Shown here piece by piece: positions 38,483 through 47,769 of a stretch of 64,000 nt of DNA. The DNA is taken from positions 1-64,000 of the forward strand of contig NZ_CBYM010000009.1 in assembly GCF_000577815.1 (NCBI RefSeq), written 5' to 3'. The translations under genes were made by a program, and so were the position numbers. A model generated the notes under the pieces. The model was given only the letters and a program-made list of their open reading frames with translations, made no database searches and had not been told where the DNA came from. Each line of letters opens with the position of its first letter. Position 1 is the first letter of the stretch. The DNA is from Clostridium saudiense. Its GTDB lineage: Bacteria > Bacillota > Clostridia > Clostridiales > Clostridiaceae.

Positions 38483-38510
38483 TTTATAACCTAAGGTACT
38501 TTAGTGTCAA
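38483..38510 (-). promoter_or_regulatory. Promoter of the yicC-remA-gmk operon
   Basis: TTGACA (38505-38510), 16-bp spacer, TATAAA (38483-38488) on the minus strand, about 75 bp before yicC. Confidence 0.75.
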
Positions 38511-38550
38511 TATTTTGTTAACAAATTGTTCACAATTATTTTTTCCAAAG

Positions 38551-38583
38551 AAAAAGAAGCTAGATAAATTCTAACTTCTTTTT
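38551..38583 (-). terminator. Terminator of the permease gene
   Basis: AAAAAGAAG...TAGA pairs with TCTA...CTTCTTTTT (one mismatch), loop TAAAT; symmetric, with T-rich flanks on both strands. It closes the permease transcript after its repeat-containing 3' UTR. Confidence 0.8.
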
Positions 38584-38618
38584 GTTATAAAATATTAATA
38601 TTTTCGTCAATTATTTAA

Positions 38619-38685
38619 GGAAACTCTGCTCCTAACCGTCGCTGAGTAAGTTCGAGTAGCCAAATTAAAATTTGGACTCTCACTT
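38619..38685 (-). repeat. Third copy of the 3'-UTR repeat
   Basis: GAGTAAGTTC...CCAAATTAAAATTTGG at 38644-38675 repeats the recG 3' element with changes in the middle (CGAGTAG for ACCTAA). The flanking CTCACTTA overlaps the permease stop codon, exactly as CACTTAA does at recG. Confidence 0.75.
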
Positions 38686-40048
38686 ATAGTAATATCAACT
38701 TGAATATAAATATAATTGCTAATACGTACATTATCCAAGAAACGTTATGTTTCTCTTCTTTCTTAGAAAATATATTGTATAAGAAATTAATAATTACATA
38801 TGATAATATTCCTAATGTTAAACCATCACCAATACTGTATGTTAATGGCATAGCTGCAATAGTTAAGAATGCTGGAACACCTTCTGTAATATTATCAAAG
38901 TCAATTTCTTTAACTGCTCCAAGCATTAAATAACCAACATAAATTAGTGCTGGTGCTGTTGCACAACCTGGAATAGCTATAAATATTGGAGAGAAGAACA
39001 TTGCTATTAAAAACAATACTCCAGTAGTTATTGCTGTAAATCCTGTTCTTCCACCTGCTGCAACACCTGTTGAGCTTTCAACATAAGTAGTTACTGTAGA
39101 AACACCTAATAAAGATCCTGCTGTTGTACCAACTGCATCTACTAATAAGGCTTTTCCTGCATTAGGAACTTTTCCATCTTTATCAAGCATTTTTGCCTTA
39201 GAACAAACACCTACTAAAGTTCCAACTGTATCAAAGAAATCAACAAATAAGAATGTAAATATTACTGTAATAAACATCTTAATATTTTCTGGACTAAATG
39301 CATGCACTAAATCTACTTTACCTGCAATTTCACCTATTCCTTCAAACTTAAATACCCCTGTTGGTAAATAAATTCCAAGTGCAGCTGCAGCCTCAGTATT
39401 GATTAAAGCATATCCCCATGCAATTAATGATGAAATTAAAATTCCCCAAAGGATAGATCCTTTTACTTTCTTTTTATCTAAAACTGCAATTATAATTAAA
39501 CCTATTACTGTAATTATTACTGCTGGTGAAAAATGTCCTAATTCAACCATTGTAGATTCATTTGCTACAACTAATCCTGCATTAACCATACCTATGAAAG
39601 CAATAAATAATCCAATACCTCCAGTTACAGCTAACTTCATATTTTTAGGAATTGCATTTACAACAGCTTCTCTTACTTTAAATAATGATAATATAATAAA
39701 AATAATACCTTCAATAAACACTGCAGATAATGCTATTTCCCACGAAACTCCCATTTGTCCAACAACAGTATATGCAAAGTATGCATTTAATCCCATTCCT
39801 GAAGCTAAAGCAAATGGTAAATTAGCAAACACACCCATAAGAATACATGCAATACCAGCTGCTAAACATGTAGAAGTTACTAATGCACCTGCTGGCATTC
39901 CCGTTGTAGATAAGATATTTGGATTAACTGCGATAATATATGCCATAGTTAAGAATGTTGTTAATCCACCGATCATTTCCTTTTTCATATCAACTTTTTT
40001 GTTTGATAAAATAGGAAGAAGTTTTTCCTTCATCGTTAAATTTTCCAT
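38684..40048 (-). CDS. NCS2-family permease (AzgA-like purine transporter)
   Basis: Membrane permease of 454 residues in the AzgA/PbuG branch of the NCS2 family, whose members import adenine, guanine or hypoxanthine with protons. Twelve or more hydrophobic segments are visible. Branch motifs include GGLTTFLTMAYIIAVNPNIL near residues 28-47, GMGLNAYFAYTVV, and FLFVDFFDTVGTLVGV near 270. Exact substrate cannot be read from the sequence. It is monocistronic, with a promoter, a 190-nt leader holding an intrinsic terminator, and a repeat-containing 3' UTR. Confidence 0.93.
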   Translation of the reverse strand: MENLTMKEKLLPILSNKKVDMKKEMIGGLTTFLTMAYIIAVNPNILSTTGMPAGALVTSTCLAAGIACILMGVFANLPFALASGMGLNAYFAYTVVGQMGVSWEIALSAVFIEGIIFIILSLFKVREAVVNAIPKNMKLAVTGGIGLFIAFIGMVNAGLVVANESTMVELGHFSPAVIITVIGLIIIAVLDKKKVKGSILWGILISSLIAWGYALINTEAAAALGIYLPTGVFKFEGIGEIAGKVDLVHAFSPENIKMFITVIFTFLFVDFFDTVGTLVGVCSKAKMLDKDGKVPNAGKALLVDAVGTTAGSLLGVSTVTTYVESSTGVAAGGRTGFTAITTGVLFLIAMFFSPIFIAIPGCATAPALIYVGYLMLGAVKEIDFDNITEGVPAFLTIAAMPLTYSIGDGLTLGILSYVIINFLYNIFSKKEEKHNVSWIMYVLAIIFIFKLILL

Positions 40049-40120
40049 TATAATTTCCCCTTATACTTTATATTTATAAAACTATTGCTAGTTTCATTTT
40101 AGTAGTCATGCTTTAACAAT

Positions 40121-40157
40121 AAAAAAGCTACAAAGTTATAAGATATACTTTGTAGCT
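40121..40157 (-). terminator. Attenuator terminator in the permease leader
   Basis: AGCTACAAAG (40126-40135) pairs with CTTTGTAGCT (40148-40157), loop of 12, followed on the minus strand by six T. It lies 75 bp upstream of the permease start, so it is a premature terminator and not a 3' end of another gene; asparaginase ends 160 bp further upstream. Confidence 0.85.
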
Positions 40158-40236
40158 AAATTAACACTAATATTATTCGTATTATATTAAATTTCAAACA
40201 AACAACACTAAAACACGAATGTACAAGCTACCTTAC
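40158..40236 (-). promoter_or_regulatory. Candidate regulatory leader of the NCS2 permease
   Basis: Between the promoter and the attenuator, 40175-40183 pairs with 40212-40220 (9 bp with one G-T, ATTCGTGTT/AATACGAAT) around a 28-nt loop. GGTAGCT near 40226-40232 could pair with the AGCTAC arm of the terminator as an antiterminator. The layout is that of a riboswitch or protein-dependent attenuator, but the purine aptamer core is absent. Confidence 0.55.
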
Positions 40237-40242
40237 AATTAA

Positions 40243-40271
40243 ATTATACGGTATACTTACCTGTAAGTCAA
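40243..40271 (-). promoter_or_regulatory. Promoter of the NCS2 permease
   Basis: TTGACT (40266-40271), exact 17-bp spacer, TATAAT (40243-40248) on the minus strand, one of the strongest promoters in the window. Confidence 0.85.
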
Positions 40272-40317
40272 CATTTTTACGTATGTTGTTTGATTTTAAT
40301 TATGTAATATTCGTAAT

Positions 40318-41286
40318 TTAAAATTGTTTTTCAATTTCTTCCTTTTTTATATTACTATTAATTGCTAATGCAAGCTTTATTCTTGCCTTTTGTCCTGGTA
40401 AAGTATCCCCAAAGATTACACCTAAATCTTTAAGCATTTTTCCTCCACCTTCATATCCATAAGATTCATGTACTCTTCCTTCAAAGCATCTTGAAACAAT
40501 AACAACCGGAATTTCCTTATCTAGTGCTTTTTTTATACCTTCAACCATTCTAGGCGGTACATTTCCTCTTCCTAAAGCTTCAATAACAATTCCACCAAAA
40601 CCTTTTTCAACTACAAAATCAATTAATGTAGAGTCCATATCAGCAACACATTTAATAACGGCTACATCTTTATTTATTTCTTTCACTTCATACTTTTCAG
40701 ATTTTTTAGCTTCTCTATAAAACATTACCTTATTATTATCAACTATTCCAATAGGTCCAAAATTAGGAGTTCTAAAAGCATTTAAAGCCATAGAATTTGC
40801 TTTTATTACTTCTGATGCAGAGTTTAATTCACCATTAAAACATACAAGTACTCCTCTACCCTTTGCATCTTCAGAAATAGCCGTACAAATTGACGCTGCT
40901 AAGTTAGAAGGTCCATCATACCCTAACTCTGAGCCACTTCTCATTGCTCCTGTAATTACAACAGGCTTGTCACTATTTATTGTTAAATCTAAAAGATATG
41001 CTGTTTCTTCTAATGTATCTGTACCATGTGTAATAACAACACCATCTATATCTTCTCTATTTAATAACTCTTTTGAAAATTCACTTAACTTTAACATCAT
41101 CTCAAAAGTCATATGTGGTGACGGCATACTTGAAAAGCTATAAGACTCTATTTCTGCATATTCCTCTATACCTGTTACCATTGACATTATCTCTTCTCCA
41201 GTTAAACTAGGCACTGCTGCTTTAATTCTTTCATCAACCTTCATAGATATAGTTCCGCCATTAAAAATTACCGCTATTTTCTTCAT
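40318..41286 (-). CDS. ansA: Type I L-asparaginase
   Basis: Hydrolyses asparagine to aspartate and ammonia; probably cytoplasmic since no signal peptide is visible. First catalytic motif FNGGTISM near residues 7-14 and second HGTDTLEETAYLLDL near 84-98, with SGSELGYDGPSNL between. The length is 322 residues. The start at 41286 has GGGAGG 6 nt upstream; the ATG two codons earlier touches the ribosome site. Transcribed alone or from the segment at 41551-41619 upstream. Confidence 0.95.
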   Translation of the reverse strand: MKKIAVIFNGGTISMKVDERIKAAVPSLTGEEIMSMVTGIEEYAEIESYSFSSMPSPHMTFEMMLKLSEFSKELLNREDIDGVVITHGTDTLEETAYLLDLTINSDKPVVITGAMRSGSELGYDGPSNLAASICTAISEDAKGRGVLVCFNGELNSASEVIKANSMALNAFRTPNFGPIGIVDNNKVMFYREAKKSEKYEVKEINKDVAVIKCVADMDSTLIDFVVEKGFGGIVIEALGRGNVPPRMVEGIKKALDKEIPVVIVSRCFEGRVHESYGYEGGGKMLKDLGVIFGDTLPGQKARIKLALAINSNIKKEEIEKQF

Positions 41287-41550
41287 TTTCATCCTCCCAA
41301 CTTTTTACGCTTTAACTAATATACGTTTTATCCATTTCACCTTTTTAGTTTTAAACTACATAAAGGCTTTTTTAGTTTTAATTTTCAAGTTACAAATGAC
41401 AAGTATTAAGTTACAAAAATATTTAATTCATGTAAAATTTAATAAATTATATTTCTTTTTCAAAAATTATTAATGGCCTAACCCTAAACATTCTATTTAT
41501 ATACTCTAACTTCAAACTCTTATCACTCTTAACTCACTAAATAATTATTG

Positions 41551-41619
41551 GCAGGTCGACACTTCCTGCATCTCTAGTTACTGAAATTCTCAGCGCATGA
41601 GGAGCCCTTTCTCACCTCA
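41551..41619 (-). other. Run of three hairpins in the ansA upstream gap
   Basis: In the gap 41287-41679 this stretch is more GC-rich than its surroundings and holds three short stems in a row: GCAGG/CCTGC (41551-41569), CTGA/TCAG (41581-41593) and TGAGG/CCTCA (41598-41619). The sequence to its left (41370-41540) has degenerate AGTTAA-type repeats like those at 2484-2609. Possible structured leader or dispersed repeat; family unknown. Confidence 0.4.
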
Positions 41620-41679
41620 ATAATCATTTATATACACAATTTCATATTATACATTTTCAAATTATTTATAGCAAATAAA

Positions 41680-42084
41680 TTATTTATTTTCTTTAATATT
41701 AATTAACTTACCACTATAAACTCTATTTTCAATTTTTTTATCAGTTATAGGATACATAGTTGTTACATAGATATATTCTTTTTCTTCATCAACTTCAACT
41801 CCTAAAAGCAAATTAGTATAAACCCTCTTAATAAATTCTACAGCAGTCTGTCCCTCTCCATTTTTATAAATTCCAATATAGTCAGGGTCATCTAGAATTT
41901 TTTTCATCCAATCAAGAATGCTTGCCTTGGTTTTCCTATCTAATTGTTTTCCATGTCTTTTCATAATATGCTTTAGCACTCCTGGGGAGGCATATATCAC
42001 TCCAGTAAACTCTATACCTAACTCATTAGCTATCTTTTGCCTTAAATATCCTACTCTTTTATAGGTACAAAATCTGCTCTCCAT
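41680..42084 (-). CDS. Small PBECR-type putative nuclease
   Basis: 134 residues. The layout IYASPGVLKHIMKRHG, then a DDPDYIGIYKNGEG turn, AVEFIKRV and a C-terminal strand pair LLGVEVDEEKEYIYVTTMYPI resembles the PBECR (phage Barnase-EndoU-ColicinE5/D-RelE) nuclease-like domains of phage and mobile-element proteins. The His-rich helix (HIMKRHGK) would be catalytic. Substrate and role are unknown, and no immunity or antitoxin gene is next to it. The ATG at 42084 has AGAGGGA upstream; a GTG at 42099 is possible. A 12-bp inverted repeat lies right before the ribosome site. Confidence 0.65.
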   Translation of the reverse strand: MESRFCTYKRVGYLRQKIANELGIEFTGVIYASPGVLKHIMKRHGKQLDRKTKASILDWMKKILDDPDYIGIYKNGEGQTAVEFIKRVYTNLLLGVEVDEEKEYIYVTTMYPITDKKIENRVYSGKLINIKENK

Positions 42085-42102
42085 ACTATCCCTCTTCACT
42101 AT

Positions 42103-42138
42103 AATATATTAAGCATAATACTATCTGCTTAATATATT
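42103..42138. repeat. Inverted repeat upstream of the small nuclease gene
   Basis: AATATATTAAGC (42103-42114) and its exact complement (42127-42138) are separated by 12 nt and end 19 bp before the start codon. It could be an operator or an mRNA hairpin. Confidence 0.7.
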
Positions 42139-42218
42139 CTATTCTAGTAAATGGACAGTTTACACTAAAAAATGAAAATATTTTATATTTTTTTCTTTAA
42201 TATTCGTGTTTTTACATA

Positions 42219-42265
42219 AAAAAATAATCTACTACTAAATTATAAATATTTAGCAGCAGATTATC
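42219..42265 (-). terminator. Terminator of spoIVA
   Basis: A long near-perfect stem (AATCTGCTGCTAAAT arm, two G-T-type mismatches) followed on the minus strand by seven T, immediately after the spoIVA stop. Confidence 0.88.
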
Positions 42266-42271
42266 CCTATG

Positions 42272-43750
42272 TTATAGTATTATACAAATTAAACCGCCAT
42301 TACCTTCATTAATAATTTTTTGAAGTGTCTTTTGGATTTTAACTTGTACATCTTCCGGCATCTTATATAACTTATTTTGCAAGCCTTCTTTTACTAAAAC
42401 TTCTAACGACTTACCAAACATATTACTTTGCCATAATGATGCTGGATCTTTTTCATATTGCTCCATAAGTGCTGTAACAAGCTCTTCACTTTCTTTTTCT
42501 GAACCCATGATTGGGCTAATTTCAGTTTTAATATCAGCCTTTATAAAGTGAAGAGATGGTGCACTTGCTTTTAATTTAACACCAAATTTTGTTCCTTGTT
42601 TTACAATTTCAGGCTCCTCAAATTTCATTTCACTTAATTGTGGCGCAACTAATCCATATCCTGTTTCTCTAACATCAACTAATGCATCCTTGATTTTATC
42701 ATATTCTCTCTTTGCTATATTTAAATCTTTTACAAGCGCAATTAAATCACTTTCGCTTTCAATATCAACATCACAATTTTCACTAAGTACTTTATAAAAA
42801 ATGGTTTCACTTGGCTTTAGTAGTATATTAGCTGTTCCTTCACCAAGTTTTATTTGTTTTAAATCAGATGCACTTAAATTTTCATTTTGTTTAGCATCAT
42901 AAAATGCTGGTTTTATGTCCCTAATCTTATCTACACTATCACACATTCCCTTAATTATTTTAAAGAATTCTTTCTTTAACCAATGATCAGGATCTAAGCT
43001 TTCTACCCATGTTGGCATATCAATATTTATTTCCTTTACAGGGAACTCTTTAAGTACATGTTTAAAAAGTTTTTCCACATCTTTTTCAGTCATATTTGAA
43101 ACATCCATAACTTGAACTTCTACATCATATTTCTTTTCAAGTTCATCCTTTAATGTATCAGTTTCTGGAGAGTTTATGTTCTTGGTATTAAGTACAATTA
43201 TAAAAGGTTTATTTATAGCTTTAAGCTCTTCTACAACCCTTTCTTCAGCTTCAACGTATTCTTCTCTATCTATTCCTGTTATACTTCCATCTGTTGTAAT
43301 TACAAGTCCTACAGTCGAATGATCTGTAATAACTTTTCTTGTCCCAATTTCTGCTGCATCTTCAAAAGGTATTTCATATTCATACCATGGAGTATTAACC
43401 ATTTTAGGCTCTTCGTTTTCTAAATATCCTAAAGCCCCCTTAACTATATACCCCACACAATCTACTAATCTAACCTTTAATTTTACATCATCATCAATTG
43501 TAATTTCTACAGCTTCATTCGGAACGAATTTTGGCTCTGTAGTATGGATAGTTTTTCCTGAACCACTTTGTGGTAATTCATCTTTAGCTCTTTCTTTTTT
43601 ATAAGTATTTTCAATCTTTGGTATAACCATAAGGTCCATAAATTTTTTGATAAATGTAGATTTCCCTGTTCTAACTGGACCTACAACACCTAAGTATATG
43701 TCCCCTTGAGTCCTTTCCGCAATATCTTTATATATATTGAAATCACCCAT
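42272..43750 (-). CDS. spoIVA: Stage IV sporulation protein A
   Basis: ATPase that polymerises on the forespore surface to form the basement layer of the spore coat; it is anchored by SpoVM, also encoded here. Walker A GPVRTGKSTF is near residues 24-33, a Walker B-like RLVDCVGY near 90-97, and the C-terminal region ends in the conserved hydrophobic stretch. The length of 492 equals the Bacillus protein. The ATG at 43750 has AGGAGGG upstream. It must be mother-cell (sigma-E) controlled by analogy; I could not fix a convincing promoter in 43751-43970. Confidence 0.97.
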   Translation of the reverse strand: MGDFNIYKDIAERTQGDIYLGVVGPVRTGKSTFIKKFMDLMVIPKIENTYKKERAKDELPQSGSGKTIHTTEPKFVPNEAVEITIDDDVKLKVRLVDCVGYIVKGALGYLENEEPKMVNTPWYEYEIPFEDAAEIGTRKVITDHSTVGLVITTDGSITGIDREEYVEAEERVVEELKAINKPFIIVLNTKNINSPETDTLKDELEKKYDVEVQVMDVSNMTEKDVEKLFKHVLKEFPVKEINIDMPTWVESLDPDHWLKKEFFKIIKGMCDSVDKIRDIKPAFYDAKQNENLSASDLKQIKLGEGTANILLKPSETIFYKVLSENCDVDIESESDLIALVKDLNIAKREYDKIKDALVDVRETGYGLVAPQLSEMKFEEPEIVKQGTKFGVKLKASAPSLHFIKADIKTEISPIMGSEKESEELVTALMEQYEKDPASLWQSNMFGKSLEVLVKEGLQNKLYKMPEDVQVKIQKTLQKIINEGNGGLICIIL

Positions 43751-43970
43751 AAGTACACCCTCCTATTTATTTTTAACACTATATATATATTCCATAGTCA
43801 AAAAAAGTATACTACTTTTTTAATTTTAATAAATTAATGAAAATTCATAAACTTCAAATGCATTTGTTTTTTCTTTATCTTTTTCATTATCTATATAGTT
43901 AAAAATATGTAGTTGGAAAAGTAAATATGATATTTTTACATAATAAATAAAAAATAAATTTTACTCTAAA

Positions 43971-44003
43971 AAAAGAAGCTACAAATTAACTTGTAGCTTC
44001 TTT
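43971..44003 (-). terminator. Terminator of the der-gpsA operon
   Basis: AAGAAGCTACAA pairs with TTGTAGCTTCTT around a 5-nt loop and is followed on the minus strand by a run of T. It lies just past the gpsA stop. Confidence 0.85.
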
Positions 44004-44008
44004 AATAA

Positions 44009-45001
44009 TTAATAATTTTCTGCTTTTTTATCTCTTTGTAGTAATTCACTTACCATTTCTTTAGCATCCTTACCTTCAAAAAGAACTTTATATAAAGCAT
44101 CTGTTATAGGCATTTCAACATCTAACTTTTCTTTTAAATCATAAAATGCATGACATGCCTTAATACCTTCAACAATCATTCCAACTTCTTCAACAGCTTC
44201 TTCTCTTGTCTTACCTGTTCCTATTAAATATCCTGCCCTTCTATTTCTAGAATGTATACTAGTACAAGTTACAATTAAATCACCCATTCCAGTAAGTCCT
44301 AAGAATGTCTCTACTCTTCCGCCAAGCTTAGTTCCTATTCTAACTATCTCAGCCATCCCTCTAGTCATAAGAGCTGCCTTTGTATTATCTCCATATCCTA
44401 ATCCATCACAAACTCCAGCTGCTAATGCTATAATATTCTTTACAGCTCCTCCAATTTCAACACCAACTAAATCATCATTAGTATATACCCTAAATGTTTT
44501 AGTCATAAATAAATCTTGAACTTCTTCAGCAACCTTCATATTTTTAGAAGATGTAAGTACTGTTGTTGGAATATCAAAAGAAACTTCTTCAGCATGACTT
44601 GGTCCTGATAAAACAACTACAGGATTATTAAGTTCTTCTTCAATAACCTCAACTAATGTTTTATTACTTCCCTCTTCTATTCCTTTTGCAATACAAATAA
44701 CCGGTACATCTTCTTTTATTAATCCTTTAATACTTCTTGATGCACTTCTAATTACATGAGATGGAACTGCTAATACAACATAATTTGTATCTTGTATTGC
44801 TTCCTCTAAATTATTATAAGCTGTAACATTTTTAGGTACATCTAATCCTTTAATGAACTTATCATTTCGTCTATTAACATTGATATCCTCAACAACACTA
44901 CTATCTCTATCATATACTGATACAATATTTCCTTTGTTTGCTAATAAGATAGCTAAAGAAATTCCGAAACTTCCTCCGCCTAAAAAAGTCACCTTACTCA
45001 T
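44009..45001 (-). CDS. gpsA: Glycerol-3-phosphate dehydrogenase (NAD(P)+)
   Basis: Reduces dihydroxyacetone phosphate to sn-glycerol 3-phosphate for phospholipid synthesis. Rossmann motif [10 protein letters not shown] near residues 8-17, IAKGIE, the [10 protein letters not shown] segment and catalytic-domain [28 protein letters not shown]. The length is 330 residues. It is encoded 2 nt after der, the standard Firmicute pairing. Confidence 0.98.
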   Translation of the reverse strand: MSKVTFLGGGSFGISLAILLANKGNIVSVYDRDSSVVEDINVNRRNDKFIKGLDVPKNVTAYNNLEEAIQDTNYVVLAVPSHVIRSASRSIKGLIKEDVPVICIAKGIEEGSNKTLVEVIEEELNNPVVVLSGPSHAEEVSFDIPTTVLTSSKNMKVAEEVQDLFMTKTFRVYTNDDLVGVEIGGAVKNIIALAAGVCDGLGYGDNTKAALMTRGMAEIVRIGTKLGGRVETFLGLTGMGDLIVTCTSIHSRNRRAGYLIGTGKTREEAVEEVGMIVEGIKACHAFYDLKEKLDVEMPITDALYKVLFEGKDAKEMVSELLQRDKKAENY

Positions 45002-45003
45002 AA

Positions 45004-46323
45004 TTAATTATCCTTTCTCTCCCTATATTCTATTTGTATTCCAGTACCACTGAAATCAAAATTATCTCTTAATTGATTTTCTAAGTATCTTTCATAAGAG
45101 AAGTGTCTGCAGCTAGAATCATTAACAAAGAATACAAACTTTGGTGGTTTTGTTGCTACTTGAGTTGCATAGTATATTTTTAATCTCTTTAATGCAACTA
45201 CTGGTGGTTCTTTCATTAATATTGCTTTACTTATAACATCATTTAATACACCAGTACCAACTCTCTTATCATAATTATCATAACATTCTCTAGCAACTTC
45301 TAAAACTTTATGTGCTCTTTGGCCAGTTAATGCTGATATAAATAAGAACTTAGCATATTTTATAAATTTAAGCTTGCTTTGTAAGTCTTTTTTATAGTTA
45401 TCCATAGTCTTATCGTCTTTTTCAATAAGATCCCATTTGTTTACTATAACCATTATAGCCTTATTTAATTCATGTGCAAAGCCTACTATCTTTTCATCTT
45501 GCTCAGTAACACCTTCTGTAGCATCTATCATTAAAATACATACATCAGCTCTTTCAACAGCGGCAAGTGTTCTAATTACAGAATATCTTTCGATTTCTTC
45601 TTTAACTTTGCTCTTTCTTCTAAGACCAGCAGTATCAATTAATGTAAATTTACCAAATTCACATTCAATCTTACTATCGATAGCATCTCTTGTAGTACCT
45701 GCTATATCAGATACTATTAATCTATCTTCTCCTAATAATCTGTTTATTAAAGATGATTTTCCTACATTAGGTTTACCTATCATAGCAATCTTTATGTCAT
45801 CTTCTTCTTCTTCTTTTGCAGCAATTGAATCAAAATGCTCAACTACCATATCAAGCATATCTCCAAGTCCTTTTCCTTGTCCTGCAGATACAGCTACTGG
45901 ATCTCCAATACCTAAATTGTAGAATTCCCAAGCATTTTCTTCATCTTTTAAGTTATCAATTTTATTAACAACTAAAACTACTGGCTTCTTAGACTTTCTT
46001 AGCATTGTTGCAACTTCATTATCAGCAGCAGTCATTCCTTCTTTACCATCAACTACAAACATTATTACGTCCGCAGTTTCTATAGCAATATTTGCTTGTC
46101 TTCTCATTTGTTTAACTATTATATCTTGGTTTTCTGGTTCTATACCACCAGTATCAATCATTGTGAAAGTATGATTAAGCCATTCAGCCTCTGCATATAC
46201 TCTATCTCTTGTTACACCTGGTGTATCTTGAACTATTGAAATTCTTTTTCCTGCTAATTTATTGAATAATGTAGACTTACCTACATTAGGTCTTCCAACT
46301 ATAGCAACTATTGGTTTTGCCAT
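45004..46323 (-). CDS. der: Ribosome biogenesis GTPase Der (EngA)
   Basis: Double GTPase needed for 50S assembly. The first G domain has [15 protein letters not shown] and NKID; the second has [19 protein letters not shown] and NKWD; a KH-like domain follows at the C-terminus. The ATG at 46323 ([10 protein letters not shown]) follows AGGAGG with 10-nt spacing and overlaps the stop of the upstream radical SAM gene (TAATG), so translation is coupled; 439 residues. Confidence 0.98.
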   Translation of the reverse strand: MAKPIVAIVGRPNVGKSTLFNKLAGKRISIVQDTPGVTRDRVYAEAEWLNHTFTMIDTGGIEPENQDIIVKQMRRQANIAIETADVIMFVVDGKEGMTAADNEVATMLRKSKKPVVLVVNKIDNLKDEENAWEFYNLGIGDPVAVSAGQGKGLGDMLDMVVEHFDSIAAKEEEEDDIKIAMIGKPNVGKSSLINRLLGEDRLIVSDIAGTTRDAIDSKIECEFGKFTLIDTAGLRRKSKVKEEIERYSVIRTLAAVERADVCILMIDATEGVTEQDEKIVGFAHELNKAIMVIVNKWDLIEKDDKTMDNYKKDLQSKLKFIKYAKFLFISALTGQRAHKVLEVARECYDNYDKRVGTGVLNDVISKAILMKEPPVVALKRLKIYYATQVATKPPKFVFFVNDSSCRHFSYERYLENQLRDNFDFSGTGIQIEYRERKDN

Positions 46324-47660
46324 TATTTTATTTCCTCCTGACACGCATCGTTTATTATGCTTACTATATCTTCTCCTGTATGATCACATACAAGAACCTT
46401 AACCCCTAACTCTCTTTCTATATCTTCTACTCTTGTATCATCTAGCATGATATATTCAGCTGGGCCTAATTCATATCCTTTTCTAAACATGTTGTTTGGC
46501 ATGATTAAGTACTCACTATTAATTTTTCCTTTTAATTGCCCAATAATATCAGTTCCAGTAAGAAGTCCTGCAACAGTTATTGTTTCACCAAAGAAATTAT
46601 TAATAATTTTATATGTATCTATCTTAATATTAGGGTTAACGTCCATTAACTTTTTCATTCCACTTTTTACTTCTTCATAAGCAAGTTTACCTGTTGGTAC
46701 TGAAAAAGTTCCTTTTATATTTTTATTTAAATCTTGAGCAGTATAATTTATGGCTTCTCTGAAACATCTAATCATTCCAATTCCATCTTCTATTTGCTCA
46801 TATCCGTTATAAAAATCTTCTTCAGGCACATCTATGCCTGCAACTAAATAAAACTCATCAGAAAATCTTACAAATGGATCATTTATTTCTTCCATAAATC
46901 TTTTTTGGAATTCCATAATCATTTCTAATTCTTTTCTTGAAGTTTCTTCGTTAAATGTTTTTACTTTAACTAATCCTTCTCTATACTTCGTAACTCCTAT
47001 AGGTACTACTGCAACATTGGCAACTGAAGGATATAGTTCATATAATTCAGTAATAGTCCTCTTAAGTTCTTCACCATTATTTACTTCTGGTATAAGAACT
47101 ATTTGACAATGCATTTCAATTCCAGCCTCTGCTAGTCTTTTTATTCTATCATAAACAGATCCTGCAAATCTATTCCCAAGCATTTTTACTCTTAGTTCTG
47201 GATTTGTTGTATGCACTGAAATATTTATAGGGCTTATTCTATATTTAATAATTCTATCTATATCTTCCTCTTTCATATTAGTTAAAGTAACAAAGTTACC
47301 TTGAAGGAAAGAAAGACGCGAATCATCATCTTTAAAATATAAGCTTTCTCTCATACCTTTAGGATTTTGATCTATAAAGCAAAACATACATTTATTACTG
47401 CATCTTTTTGCCTTATCCATAATACCGCCACCAAATTCTAGACCTAATTCTTCGCCATAGTCTTTTTCTATTTCGTAATCCCAGATCTCTCCATTTGGTT
47501 TTTGTATTTCTAAAACTATTTCTTCATCGTTCGTTAAAAACCTGTAGTCTATAATATCAACTATCTTTTCTCCATTTACTGATAATAAAATATCATTTTC
47601 CTCAATGCCGACTTCTTCAGCAATACTATCAGGCATTACACTTGTTATTACATTTTTCAT
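46323..47660 (-). CDS. DUF512 PDZ-radical SAM protein
   Basis: Conserved clostridial and cyanobacterial family protein of unknown function. The N-terminal PDZ-like domain (about 1-55: [24 protein letters not shown]) is followed by a radical SAM motif [11 protein letters not shown] and the DUF512 C-terminal region ([25 protein letters not shown]). It lies immediately before der, the usual place. I chose the ATG at 47660, which has AGGAG 8 nt upstream; a GTG three codons earlier overlaps that site. It is possibly a ribosome or RNA modification enzyme, judged only from its neighbours. Confidence 0.92.
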   Translation of the reverse strand: MKNVITSVMPDSIAEEVGIEENDILLSVNGEKIVDIIDYRFLTNDEEIVLEIQKPNGEIWDYEIEKDYGEELGLEFGGGIMDKAKRCSNKCMFCFIDQNPKGMRESLYFKDDDSRLSFLQGNFVTLTNMKEEDIDRIIKYRISPINISVHTTNPELRVKMLGNRFAGSVYDRIKRLAEAGIEMHCQIVLIPEVNNGEELKRTITELYELYPSVANVAVVPIGVTKYREGLVKVKTFNEETSRKELEMIMEFQKRFMEEINDPFVRFSDEFYLVAGIDVPEEDFYNGYEQIEDGIGMIRCFREAINYTAQDLNKNIKGTFSVPTGKLAYEEVKSGMKKLMDVNPNIKIDTYKIINNFFGETITVAGLLTGTDIIGQLKGKINSEYLIMPNNMFRKGYELGPAEYIMLDDTRVEDIERELGVKVLVCDHTGEDIVSIINDACQEEIK

Positions 47661-47734
47661 AATGTCCACTCCTATAATTACCTACCATCTCTATGATATA
47701 TTAACCTAATATTTTTATTTTTGTCAACTAACAA

Positions 47735-47765
47735 AAAAAGAATATAGGTTTCCCCCATATTCTTT
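47735..47765 (-). terminator. Terminator of the pst-phoU operon
   Basis: AAAGAATATAGG pairs with its imperfect complement ending CATATTCTTT, loop TTTCC; followed on the minus strand by seven T just after the phoU stop. Confidence 0.85.
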
Positions 47766-47769
47766 ATTA

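Noticed and set aside
39399..40079. 226-residue open frame on the plus strand opposite the permease gene
   Set aside because: It mirrors the hydrophobic permease codons, has no ribosome site and no family resemblance. Other long opposite-strand frames (45437-45922 over der, 59732-60232 over ftsZ, 57492-57839 over sigE) are shadows in the same way.
40175..40220. PurR operator pair in the permease leader
   Set aside because: ATTCG/CGAAT half-sites occur in inverted orientation but 36 nt apart, not the known 16-17, and lack the CCGAAC core.
40158..40236. Classical purine riboswitch in the permease leader
   Set aside because: The promoter-leader-terminator layout fits, but the conserved purine aptamer core (P2/P3 loops and TACC-like elements) is not present, so I report it only as an unassigned leader.
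41551..41619. T-box or other amino-acid riboswitch upstream of asparaginase
   Set aside because: No specifier stem, no T-box consensus and no antiterminator-terminator pair can be found.
41680..42084. Prophage remnant suggested by the PBECR-like gene
   Set aside because: Neighbouring genes are conserved housekeeping genes, and there is no integrase, att repeat or other phage gene.
43751..43970. Sigma-E promoter for spoIVA
   Set aside because: Expected from biology, and a GTATACTT-like hexamer is present, but no -35 at proper spacing could be found; I leave it unassigned.
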